DNA of 64,000 nt. Source: an uncultured Roseburia sp. (GTDB lineage: Bacteria > Bacillota > Clostridia > Lachnospirales > Lachnospiraceae). The notes under the pieces are model-generated. The model made no database searches. It was not told the DNA's origin and saw only the letters and a list, made by a program, of their open reading frames with translations. The position numbers and the translations under genes were made by a program. Positions 16,841 through 24,541 of the stretch are shown in pieces (position 1 is the stretch's first letter; every line of letters begins with the position of its first letter). The stretch is taken from positions 1-64,000 of the forward strand of contig CANSSP010000004.1 of NCBI GenBank assembly GCA_947649645.1, given 5' to 3'.

Positions 16841-18111
16841 ACTATGTCACCTGCCTTAATCAATACTCCACCGCTTTTTAAAATCCCTTCCGGATAATCA
16901 TCCCTGGCCGTGACGCCGGAAATCGCCGTATTCTTTCCGACCGCCACCCCGTCGGGGATGACGGAATCCTCCCCGATCGTCACCAGACCAAAGGAATATA
17001 TGCTGGCGTTCAGACAGTTTGGCGCCTCTGCGAAGGCTCCGAGCGAAACGTTTTTTCCGATGCTGCAGCCCTCGGCAATGATCGCCTTCTCAACCCTGGC
17101 CCCTTCCCCGATACAGGTATCTTTCATAATGATGGAATCCCGCACGACGGCGCCCTCGCCGATACAGACACCGGAGCCGATTACAGAATGAGAAACCTCC
17201 CCGTAAATCTCGCATCCCTCTCCGATGATGCTCTTCTCCACCACAGAACCTGCCGCGAGATACTGCGGCTCAATCACATCGCTCCTGGTATAAATCTTCC
17301 AGTATTCCTCATAGAGGTTAAACTCAGGAATCAGATCGACCAGCTCCATATTCGCCTCCCAGTAAGAGCCAAGCGTGCCGACGTCTTTCCAGTAGCCGTT
17401 GTATTCATAAGCAGACAGAACGAGTCCCTTCTCGTGACAATATGGGATGATATGTCTGCCGAAATCACAGCCGCTCTGATCCCTCAATGTATACAGCGCT
17501 TCTTTTAAAACCTCCCATGTAAAAATATAAATCCCCATCGATGCCAGATTGCTCCGCGGCTCTTTGGGCTTTTCTTCAAAGGCCTCTATCCTCCTGTTTT
17601 CATCTGTGACAACAATCCCGAAACGCCCCGCCTCCTCCATAGGAACCGGCATCGTGGCAATCGTCACATCCGCCTTCTGTCTCTTATGAAATTCCAGCAT
17701 CGTTCCATAATCCATCTTGTAAATATGGTCTCCGGACAAGATCAGCACATATTCCGGGTGATGACTCTCCATGTATGTCATGTTCTGAAAAACCGCATTT
17801 GCCGTGCCCGTATACCACTCGCTGTTGTCACTTTTTTCATAGGGCGGCAGGATCGTCACTCCGCCGTTGTTCCTGTCCAGATCCCACGGAATACCGATTC
17901 CGATATGGGTATTTAAACGCAACGGCTGATACTGTGTCAGAACACCTACTGTGTCAATGCCGGAGTTAATACAGTTGCTGAGCGGGAAATCTATAATGCG
18001 GTATTTTCCTCCAAACGCAACCGCAGGCTTGGCAACTCCCGCCGTAAGCACCCCAAGGCGGCTTCCCTGCCCTCCTGCCAGCAGCATCGCTATCATTTCT
18101 TTTCGTATCAC
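16837..18111 (-). CDS. glgC: Glucose-1-phosphate adenylyltransferase GlgC
   Basis: About 424 residues. '[39 protein letters not shown]' is the nucleotide and sugar-phosphate binding N-terminus; '[10 protein letters not shown]' holds the metal-binding Asp. The C-terminal hexapeptide beta-helix ('[27 protein letters not shown]') carries allosteric sites in this family. It makes ADP-glucose, the committed step of glycogen synthesis. The preferred start is GTG at 18111, with AGGTG 6 nt upstream; the frame is open to 18192 but without a ribosome site. glgD follows with a 4-bp overlap. Confidence 0.96.
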   Translation of the reverse strand: MIRKEMIAMLLAGGQGSRLGVLTAGVAKPAVAFGGKYRIIDFPLSNCINSGIDTVGVLTQYQPLRLNTHIGIGIPWDLDRNNGGVTILPPYEKSDNSEWYTGTANAVFQNMTYMESHHPEYVLILSGDHIYKMDYGTMLEFHKRQKADVTIATMPVPMEEAGRFGIVVTDENRRIEAFEEKPKEPRSNLASMGIYIFTWEVLKEALYTLRDQSGCDFGRHIIPYCHEKGLVLSAYEYNGYWKDVGTLGSYWEANMELVDLIPEFNLYEEYWKIYTRSDVIEPQYLAAGSVVEKSIIGEGCEIYGEVSHSVIGSGVCIGEGAVVRDSIIMKDTCIGEGARVEKAIIAEGCSIGKNVSLGAFAEAPNCLNASIYSFGLVTIGEDSVIPDGVAVGKNTAISGVTARDDYPEGILKSGGVLIKAGDIV

Positions 18112-18169
18112 GTCTTTCACCTCTCGTCTCTTATTCGTCCTTGCCACTCGCATTCTTTTCCTTGTATAA

Positions 18170-18198
18170 ATTATATCACAAACGCCATTCAATGTACA
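18170..18198 (-). promoter_or_regulatory. Promoter of glgCD
   Basis: On the minus strand, TGTACA (18193-18198) and TATAAT (18170-18175) are 17 bp apart. The -10 box is perfect and the -35 box weak, about 60 bp before the GTG start. Confidence 0.6.
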
Positions 18199-18335
18199 TC
18201 ATTTTCCACAATATTTTCAGCCTTCCACCCCATTTTTTGACATTTTTCACAAATTTACCAGTCTGAAATACAGCATATTTCCCTTAAGAATCTGCTCCTT
18301 TTCACTTCTGCGTCGAAAAAAATATTGTAAAAGAA

Positions 18336-18364
18336 TTTGCAAATTTATCAGATAAGGTTATAAT
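18336..18364 (+). promoter_or_regulatory. Promoter of murC
   Basis: TTTGCA (18336-18341) and TATAAT (18359-18364) with a 17-bp spacer, about 35 bp before the murC ATG. Confidence 0.65.
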
Positions 18365-18399
18365 GACTGTAAGAAGACAGAAACGGCAGGTAATCTATT

Positions 18400-19779
18400 A
18401 TGTATAAAATCAATTTCAGCACTCCGATACATATTCACTTTATCGGCATCGGCGGCATCAGCATGAGCGGTCTCGCCGAGATTTTAGCCGAAGAGCATTT
18501 TATCGTCTCCGGCTCGGACGCACGTGAGTCCGGGCTGACAAGACACCTTAAAGACATCGGTATCACCGTCTATTACGGGCAGAAAGCCGAAAACATCACC
18601 GAAGACATTGAACTCGTAGTCTATACCGCCGCTATCGGAGACGACAACCCGGAGCTCTTCTGCGCGCGGGAAAAAGGAATCCCGTCCATGCCGCGCGCCG
18701 AACTGCTTGGCCAGATCATGGACCAGTATCCGGATTCTGTCGCAGTCGCGGGAACCCACGGAAAAACCACGACGACATCCATGGTCAGCCAGATTCTTCT
18801 CGCCGCAAAAGCCGACCCGACCATTACTGTCGGCGGCATTTTAAACGCACTTGGCGGCAATCTGCGGGTCGGGCACTCCGGCACATTTCTCTCAGAAGCC
18901 TGTGAATACACGAACAGCTTTCTGCACTTTTATCCAAAATACAGCATCATACTGAATGTGGAGGCAGAACACTTAGACTTCTTTAAAGATATTCAGGACA
19001 TCCGCCATTCATTCCGCAAATTTGCCGAAAACACAAAAGAAAACGGCGCCGTCATCATAAACGGAGATATCGAAGATTACACCGGGCTGACGGAAGGACT
19101 CGCCCCGCAGATCATCACATTCGGCCTGTCCGACACCTGCGACTACTATCCCTCTGCCGTCGCCTTCGACGAAAAAGCGTGTGCTTCTTTCACCGTGATG
19201 CATCGCGGCCGGCCTCTGATGGAACTCTCTTTAAGTGTCCCCGGCATGCACAATGTCTCCAACGCCCTCTCGGCCGTGGCACTCGCACGGGAGCTTAAAA
19301 TCCCCAGGGAAACCATTGCCGCCGGGCTCTCGGCGTTTTCCGGAGCTGACCGCAGATTTCAGTACAAGGGAACCAGAAACGGCGTCACAATCATCGATGA
19401 TTACGCCCATCACCCGACCGAAATCCGCGCAACCTTAAACGCTGCCGCATCCTATCCGCACCGTCGGCTGGTTCTCGCATTTCAGCCTCACACCTACTCG
19501 CGGACAAAAGCGTTTCTCGACGACTTCGCCGATGTCCTGTCCATGGCAGATATCGTCGTTCTGGCTGACATCTACGCCGCAAGAGAAAAAAATAAATATG
19601 GCATAAGTTCCACGGACCTGCTTGAAAAGCTCGCGTCAAAGCGCTGTGAATGTTACTATTTTCCCAGTTTTCCTGAAATCGAAGAATTTCTTGCCAAAAA
19701 TTGTGTAAACGGAGACCTGTTGATAACTATGGGGGCCGGAGACATTGTAACTGTCGGGGAAAACCTCCTTGCACGCTGA
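18400..19779 (+). CDS. murC: UDP-N-acetylmuramate--L-alanine ligase
   Basis: 459 residues, full length for MurC. The N-terminal Rossmann-like domain starts 'IHFIGIGGISMSGLAEIL', the UDP-binding glycine-rich loop. 'AGTHGKTTTTSM' is the ATP P-loop of Mur ligases, 'LSEACEYTNSFLHFYP' the metal/substrate segment, and 'DDYAHHPTEIRATLNAA' the MurC C-terminal signature. It adds L-Ala to UDP-MurNAc in the cytoplasm, the first peptide step of peptidoglycan. The gene stands alone between divergent glgCD and a DnaA-box cluster; the last codons lie only a few bases before the first DnaA box. Confidence 0.97.
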   Translation: MYKINFSTPIHIHFIGIGGISMSGLAEILAEEHFIVSGSDARESGLTRHLKDIGITVYYGQKAENITEDIELVVYTAAIGDDNPELFCAREKGIPSMPRAELLGQIMDQYPDSVAVAGTHGKTTTTSMVSQILLAAKADPTITVGGILNALGGNLRVGHSGTFLSEACEYTNSFLHFYPKYSIILNVEAEHLDFFKDIQDIRHSFRKFAENTKENGAVIINGDIEDYTGLTEGLAPQIITFGLSDTCDYYPSAVAFDEKACASFTVMHRGRPLMELSLSVPGMHNVSNALSAVALARELKIPRETIAAGLSAFSGADRRFQYKGTRNGVTIIDDYAHHPTEIRATLNAAASYPHRRLVLAFQPHTYSRTKAFLDDFADVLSMADIVVLADIYAAREKNKYGISSTDLLEKLASKRCECYYFPSFPEIEEFLAKNCVNGDLLITMGAGDIVTVGENLLAR

Positions 19780-19780
19780 G

Positions 19781-19885
19781 TTATCCACATTATCCACATT
19801 CAAGTCGGGGAAAACTTCCACAATTGAATGTGGATTCTTTCTTTCGAGGTTTTAGGCTTTTTTGCCGTTATCCACACTATCCACA
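19781..19885 (+). promoter_or_regulatory. DnaA-box cluster upstream of dnaD-dnaC
   Basis: Two perfect TTATCCACA boxes abut each other (19781-19789, 19790-19798). A second abutting pair is TTATCCACA (19868-19876) and CTATCCACA (19877-19885). Two weaker boxes lie between: ACTTCCACA (19814-19822) and an inverted 7/9 match, TGTGGATTC (19829-19837). The promoter of the next gene, with extended -10 TGCTATAAT (19951-19959), lies about 65 bp downstream. The cluster could control that operon or titrate DnaA. Confidence 0.8.
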
Positions 19886-20031
19886 AACGGCCCCTTTTTA
19901 ACCTGCATACAGGACAGCGCGAAATTTTCCTTCTCTTTTGCGTTTTCCTATGCTATAATTTGGGACGAGCCGCAGACAGCCTGCTGCGGCAGTACAAATA
20001 TAATAATAGGAAGAAAGAGGGGTAAGCCACT

Positions 20032-21237
20032 ATGGCAAAAGTCACGCTCCACAGTCAGAACAATCCTTCCACCACATGTGTTTCAAACACCTTTATCGAC
20101 GAATATATGTCTGACGCCAACGGGGAGTTTGTAAAAATTTATCTGTATCTGCTCCGCCTGGTAAACGGACCTGATACAGATTTTTCCATCTCCTCCATCG
20201 CAGACAAATTCGAACACACCGAAAAAGATATCCGGCGGGCTTTAAGCTACTGGGAGCGCATGCACCTGCTGCGCCTTGAATACGACGAAAAAGACAATCT
20301 CTCGGGCGTCTGGCTTCTGGAATCCGTCTCCAGAACGCCCCCCGGAGGAAATCCGACAGGAGGCCCTTCCACCCTCTCTGCCGGACGGGAAACCAGGGAA
20401 CCTGTATCTGCGGTGCAGACGACCGTCGTCTTCGACACCGCACCGAAAGCAGCAGGAGAACCTGCTTTTCCCGAAAGCGAAGCCGTTTCCTCTTCCCCGG
20501 GCACAGCCGGTCTGCAGACCGCCGAACAGGCCAGGGACGCAGACCGCCCCGGGAAGAGAGAATACACACCCAACGACATCAGGATATTCCGTCAGAAAGA
20601 ATCCATCGCAGAGCTTTTGTTTATCGCGGAGCGCTATCTGGGCCGTACCTTAAGCTCCACGGATACCAACACGCTGCTGTATCTCTATGACGGCCTTCAC
20701 TTTTCCACTGACCTCATCGAGTACCTGGTGGAATCCTGCGTCAGCAATGGCCACACCAGCATCCGTTACATAGAAAAAACCGCTCTCGGCTGGGCAGATG
20801 AGAAGATTACAACCGTGGATGAGGCAAAAACGCACACCTCGTTTTATAACCAGTCCTGCTTCACCGTCATGAAAGCATTTGGCATTTCCGGGCGCAATCT
20901 GGTACCGTCCGAGACGGAACTGATCCGCAAATGGACCACCCTGTACGGTTTTTCCAATGATCTGATTGCAAATGCCTGCCAGCGCACCATGCAGACGGTT
21001 CACCAGCCAAGCTTTAAATATACGGATTCTATTTTAAACGACTGGCATAAAAATCAGGTCAGAACGCTCTCTGACGTCGCAAAGCTTGACGCTGCGTTCC
21101 AGGAAAAGAAAAAAAGCGCTCCGTCTGTCACTACAGCTACAGGAACGATCGCCAAAAACAAGTTCAACAACTTCCGGCAGCGCACCTACGACTATGACCA
21201 GCTTGAGGAGATGCTGCTGACTACAAATGCCCAATAG
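20032..21237 (+). CDS. DnaD-domain replication initiation protein
   Basis: 401 residues. The N-terminal part ('FIDEYMSDANGEFVKIYLYLLRLVNG...SISSIADKFEHTEKDIRRALSYWERMHLL') is a winged-helix domain like that of DnaD/DnaB of Firmicutes. A poorly conserved Pro/Ala/Gly linker (about residues 100-180) follows. Two DnaB_2/DnaD C-terminal domains come next: 'IAERYLGRTLSSTDTNTLLYLYDGLHFSTDLIEYLVESC' and 'WTTLYGFSNDLIANACQRTM'. Such proteins remodel oriC DNA and help load the replicative helicase together with the AAA+ loader encoded directly downstream. The ribosome site is AGAGGGG before ATG 20032. An extended -10 promoter and a DnaA-box cluster lie upstream. Confidence 0.9.
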   Translation: MAKVTLHSQNNPSTTCVSNTFIDEYMSDANGEFVKIYLYLLRLVNGPDTDFSISSIADKFEHTEKDIRRALSYWERMHLLRLEYDEKDNLSGVWLLESVSRTPPGGNPTGGPSTLSAGRETREPVSAVQTTVVFDTAPKAAGEPAFPESEAVSSSPGTAGLQTAEQARDADRPGKREYTPNDIRIFRQKESIAELLFIAERYLGRTLSSTDTNTLLYLYDGLHFSTDLIEYLVESCVSNGHTSIRYIEKTALGWADEKITTVDEAKTHTSFYNQSCFTVMKAFGISGRNLVPSETELIRKWTTLYGFSNDLIANACQRTMQTVHQPSFKYTDSILNDWHKNQVRTLSDVAKLDAAFQEKKKSAPSVTTATGTIAKNKFNNFRQRTYDYDQLEEMLLTTNAQ

Positions 21238-21250
21238 GAGGAAACCACCG

Positions 21251-22231
21251 ATGCCCCTTAGCAACGCACAGTACGACGAGATCGCCCGCGAATACGACGC
21301 AAGGCAGCTTTCCAATCTGCGCGCAGTCGAGATGCGGATACGGGATGCCTATGAACAGATTCCCGGTCTCCGGGAAATCGACGATGCGATTGCATCCTGC
21401 TCTGTCGCGCGTGCAAGAGAGCTTCTGGACGGAAATGCCGACGCACTTTTAAACCTGCGCAGACAGCTTGAAGCATACCGCAGGAAAAAAGAGAGTCTGC
21501 TCTCCGAACACGGCCTTTCCACCGACGACTTTAAACCGGTCTACACCTGCAGCGATTGTAAAGATACCGGATATGTCAGCGGAAAGCGCTGTCACTGTTT
21601 CAGACAGGCCGCAATCAACCTTGTTTACACACAGTCTAACCTGAAGGAAATTCTGAAAAAAGAAAATTTTGATACGTTTTCCTTTGCATATTATTCTGAC
21701 ACGGAGATCAATCCGGCAACCGGGCGTTCTTCCCTTGCCACGGCAAAAGATGCCGTGGCAAAATGCCGTCATTTTATCGATACCTTTGACACGGCTTTCT
21801 TAAATCTTTATCTTTACGGCGATACCGGGACCGGCAAGACCTTCCTTTCAAACTGTACCGCAAAGGAGCTGATGGACCGCGGGCATTCCGTTATCTACTT
21901 TACAGCATTTCAATTATTTGATATCTTAAGCAGGGGTGTATTTCGCCGTGATGCAGATGCAGTCGAGACGCACCGCAATATTTTCGACTGCGACCTGCTG
22001 ATCATCGACGACCTTGGCACAGAACTGGCAAACTCTTTTACTGCCTCGCAGCTGTTTTTGTGCATCAACGAGCGCATTCTCCGCCGTAAGTCCACGGTCA
22101 TTTCCACTAACCTGGGAATGAACCAGCTCGCCGATATCTACTCCGAACGTGTGCTCTCAAGGATTTCCAGCAGCTACACATTAATCAAGCTGTTCGGCGC
22201 CGATATCCGTATTCTGAAGAGAAACCGCTAA
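21251..22231 (+). CDS. dnaC: DnaC/DnaI-type helicase loader (AAA+ ATPase)
   Basis: 326 residues. The N-terminal helical part is followed by a zinc-finger-like 'CSDCKDTGYVSGKRCHC' (about residues 100-116), typical of clostridial DnaC. The AAA+ domain has Walker A 'LYGDTGTGKTFLSNC', Walker B 'DLLIIDDLGTE' and sensor-type 'STNLGMNQLADIYSERVLSRI'. It should load the DnaB-type helicase at the origin. The start at 21251 has AGGAGG 9 nt upstream; the frame extends a little further into the preceding gene without a ribosome site. It lies 13 bp after the DnaD-like gene. Confidence 0.93.
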   Translation: MPLSNAQYDEIAREYDARQLSNLRAVEMRIRDAYEQIPGLREIDDAIASCSVARARELLDGNADALLNLRRQLEAYRRKKESLLSEHGLSTDDFKPVYTCSDCKDTGYVSGKRCHCFRQAAINLVYTQSNLKEILKKENFDTFSFAYYSDTEINPATGRSSLATAKDAVAKCRHFIDTFDTAFLNLYLYGDTGTGKTFLSNCTAKELMDRGHSVIYFTAFQLFDILSRGVFRRDADAVETHRNIFDCDLLIIDDLGTELANSFTASQLFLCINERILRRKSTVISTNLGMNQLADIYSERVLSRISSSYTLIKLFGADIRILKRNR

Positions 22232-22317
22232 AACGGTCTTACAAAAGTATGTCTTCAATTCGAGCAATCGATTGAAATACATGTAGCATGTCAACCAATT
22301 TTTTATGGAGGACCCAT

Positions 22318-23505
22318 ATGCCAAACGATGAAAGAAACCTAGAAACCATTCCTGACGGAATCCTCGGACTGATCTCTCTGGAGAGCTGCAGCGAACTGGG
22401 CACAAAAGTGGACCAGTACTTAGTCGGCTGGAGAGAAAAGAGGCAGCACCATCACCAGGATGATCCGGCTTTCAAAGATTACCGCCGTGATTCTTACATG
22501 ATTTCCACATCCGTTCCGCGCTTTGGAACCGGTGAGGCAAAGGGTGTGATCCGACAGTCTGTCCGTGGATATGACCTTTATATTATGGTAGACGTCACCA
22601 ACTACAGCCTGACCTACAGCGTCTGCGGACACGAAAATCACATGTCGCCGGACGACCACTACTCCGACCTGAAACGGATTATCGCTGCCGTCGGGGGAAA
22701 AGCAAGACGGATCACAGCAATCATTCCGTTTTTGTATGAAGGCCGTCAGCACAGACGCACGACGCGTGAATCTCTGGACTGTGCGATTGCCCTGCAGGAA
22801 CTGACCAGCATGGGAGTGGACAATATCATCACTTTCGATGCACACGACCCGCGTGTCCAGAATGCGATACCGCTCAAAGGTTTTGAGACTGTACAGCCCG
22901 CTTACCAGTTTATCAAGGGAATCTTTAAAGTCGTAACGGATCTTCAGATCGACGCCGACCATATGATGATTGTCAGCCCGGACGAAGGTGGAACCGCCCG
23001 CGCAATCTATCTCGCCAACGTACTGGGCCTTGACATGGGAATGTTTTACAAACGCAGGGATTACAGCCGCATTGTGGGCGGGCGCAATCCGATTGTCGCA
23101 CACGAGTTTCTTGGATCTTCCGTGGAAGGCAAAGACGTCATTATCATTGACGATATGATTTCCTCCGGTGAAAGTATGATTGATGTGGCTACAGAGCTGA
23201 AAAAACGAAAAGCGCGGCGCATTTTTGCAGTCGCCACATTCGGACTCTTTACAAACGGACTTGAAATTTTTGACAAAGCCGTTGCGGACGGCGTAATTGA
23301 CAAGGTAGTCACCACCAATCTTACCTATCAGACGCCGGAACTGCTCGCAAGGCCTTACTACATCAACTGTGACATGAGTAAATATATTGCGCATATCATA
23401 GACACCTTAAACCATGACACCTCGATCAGCGATCTTCTGGATCCCTATGACCGGATCCGCCGCCTGGTCGCCAGATACAAAAAAGAACAGAAAAAGAATA
23501 AGTAA
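22318..23505 (+). CDS. prs: Ribose-phosphate pyrophosphokinase (long form)
   Basis: 395 residues, longer than the usual 310-320 residue enzyme. Extra sequence lies at the N-terminus ('LGLISLESCSELGTKVDQYLVGWREKR') and the C-terminus. The PRPP-binding loop 'DVIIIDDMISSGESM' and an ATP-site segment 'AIIPFLYEGRQHRRTTRESLDC' followed by 'ITFDAHDPRVQNAIP' are present. It makes PRPP from ribose 5-phosphate and ATP. The start at 22318 has GGAGG 6 nt upstream. A terminator ends the unit; the gap from dnaC is 86 bp, so co-transcription with dnaD-dnaC is possible. Confidence 0.9.
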   Translation: MPNDERNLETIPDGILGLISLESCSELGTKVDQYLVGWREKRQHHHQDDPAFKDYRRDSYMISTSVPRFGTGEAKGVIRQSVRGYDLYIMVDVTNYSLTYSVCGHENHMSPDDHYSDLKRIIAAVGGKARRITAIIPFLYEGRQHRRTTRESLDCAIALQELTSMGVDNIITFDAHDPRVQNAIPLKGFETVQPAYQFIKGIFKVVTDLQIDADHMMIVSPDEGGTARAIYLANVLGLDMGMFYKRRDYSRIVGGRNPIVAHEFLGSSVEGKDVIIIDDMISSGESMIDVATELKKRKARRIFAVATFGLFTNGLEIFDKAVADGVIDKVVTTNLTYQTPELLARPYYINCDMSKYIAHIIDTLNHDTSISDLLDPYDRIRRLVARYKKEQKKNK

Positions 23506-23624
23506 TTTCTTTTCTCTGCAGAATCAAGGGATGACAGGCCCACATCAGCTTCCCCTCCGCTTAAGCCCGTGCAACGGGACAGAGCGAGGGATGCTTTTGT
23601 GGCTCTCTTCATCTTTTCTGTATG

Positions 23625-23662
23625 AAAAGAGCCGCATCCAACGATGCGGCTCTCTTTCCCTT
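23625..23662. terminator. Terminator between prs and the convergent DUF6465-like gene
   Basis: A perfect 11-bp stem, AGAGCCGCATC / GATGCGGCTCT, with loop CAAC (23628-23653). T-rich sequence follows on both strands. Confidence 0.88.
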
Positions 23663-23676
23663 TCTGGTTACATTAT

Positions 23677-24108
23677 CTAAAATAAGTCTACTCTTCCGGC
23701 AAACTTCTGATTGATCACATAATATGCAGCGCCTTCTTCCGGCTTCAGATAGATCTGAAGGCTCTTTATCGTGGATACACGATGTCCGTCTGCAACAAAC
23801 TGCCCCTTTGCCTTCTCAATCGCATCCTCCACCACTGCTTCCTTATTCTGGAACTGAATAAACACTTCCGGCTTTACTTCGTCTTTTGCCGCCTTTTTCG
23901 TTCCGGCTTTCGGCCCTCTCTTCGCCGCCGTCTTCGCCTTCTCTTCCTTCTTCTCTTCTGTCGAAACTGCTGCTGTCTCTATCGTCTTTTTTGTCCCTGG
24001 CGCATCTGCTGTCGTCTTTTTCTCCGCTTTCACCGACGTCTCTTTCGCTGTCGTCTCTGTCTCTGCTGCTTTTGTCCCGTCAGATACTGCTGTCGCTTTT
24101 TCCTTCAT
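23677..24108 (-). CDS. Lys/Ala/Thr-rich protein with conserved C-terminal domain (DUF6465-like)
   Basis: 143 residues. The N-terminal 75 residues are low complexity (Lys, Ala, Thr, Glu), resembling histone H1-like tails. The C-terminal 65 residues ('VFIQFQNKEAVVEDAIEKAK' ... 'SLQIYLKPEEGAAYYVINQKF') form a compact conserved domain that I associate from memory with DUF6465. The function is unknown; the tail suggests nucleic acid contact, which is inference. AGGAGG lies upstream of the ATG. It follows the HPr-like gene by 24 bp on the same strand. Confidence 0.75.
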   Translation of the reverse strand: MKEKATAVSDGTKAAETETTAKETSVKAEKKTTADAPGTKKTIETAAVSTEEKKEEKAKTAAKRGPKAGTKKAAKDEVKPEVFIQFQNKEAVVEDAIEKAKGQFVADGHRVSTIKSLQIYLKPEEGAAYYVINQKFAGRVDLF

Positions 24109-24132
24109 AATGAGTCCTCCTCAACCAAAAAA

Positions 24133-24387
24133 CTACTTACAAACTAAAAACTTTTCCATTGCTACCAGCGCCTCTTCCTCATCGGTTCCGTCTGCCACAA
24201 TATTTACTGTCATGCCCATCGACGGGTTAAACGCCATAATCCCCATAATACTTTTCGCGTTGATCCTGCGGTTGTCGCTCTCCAGCGTGATCTCACTGTC
24301 AAAACGGCAGGCCACCTGAACCAGTTCTGCGATCGGATTACTATGCCCTTTGGAAACATTCGATACGATAATTTCTTTCCTACTCAT
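24133..24387 (-). CDS. HPr-family phosphocarrier-like protein
   Basis: 84 residues. The fold signature of HPr is visible: 'NVSKGHSNPIAELVQVACRF' aligns with the active-site segment (His15 kept, the usual Arg17 replaced by Asn) and 'AKSIMGIMAFNPSMGMTVNI' with the Ser46 regulatory region. Loss of Arg17 suggests it may be a poor PTS phosphocarrier and rather a regulatory or spore/carbon-control homologue. Its promoter reads TTGCAA (24458-24463), 17 bp, TATATT (24435-24440). A second HPr-like gene lies at 42874-43101. Confidence 0.8.
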   Translation of the reverse strand: MSRKEIIVSNVSKGHSNPIAELVQVACRFDSEITLESDNRRINAKSIMGIMAFNPSMGMTVNIVADGTDEEEALVAMEKFLVCK

Positions 24388-24541
24388 ACTCCTCCACTTC
24401 CTCTTCCAGCGCAGTTCTTCAACATACTCTGTAAAATATAAACCATAACTTTATAATTTGCAATACATAGGATAAAAAACTGTTAAAATGCAACAAAATA
24501 TCTTCCTATGTTCCCCGTTTTTAATACTTTTTTATGCCATT

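Noticed and set aside
19781..19885. DnaA boxes taken as the chromosome origin
   Set aside because: dnaA, dnaN and an AT-rich unwinding region are absent; the cluster lies upstream of dnaD-dnaC, so a regulatory or titration site is more likely.
23886..24147. Plus-strand frames opposite the DUF6465-like gene
   Set aside because: They mirror a low-complexity Lys/Ala/Thr stretch; no start signals.
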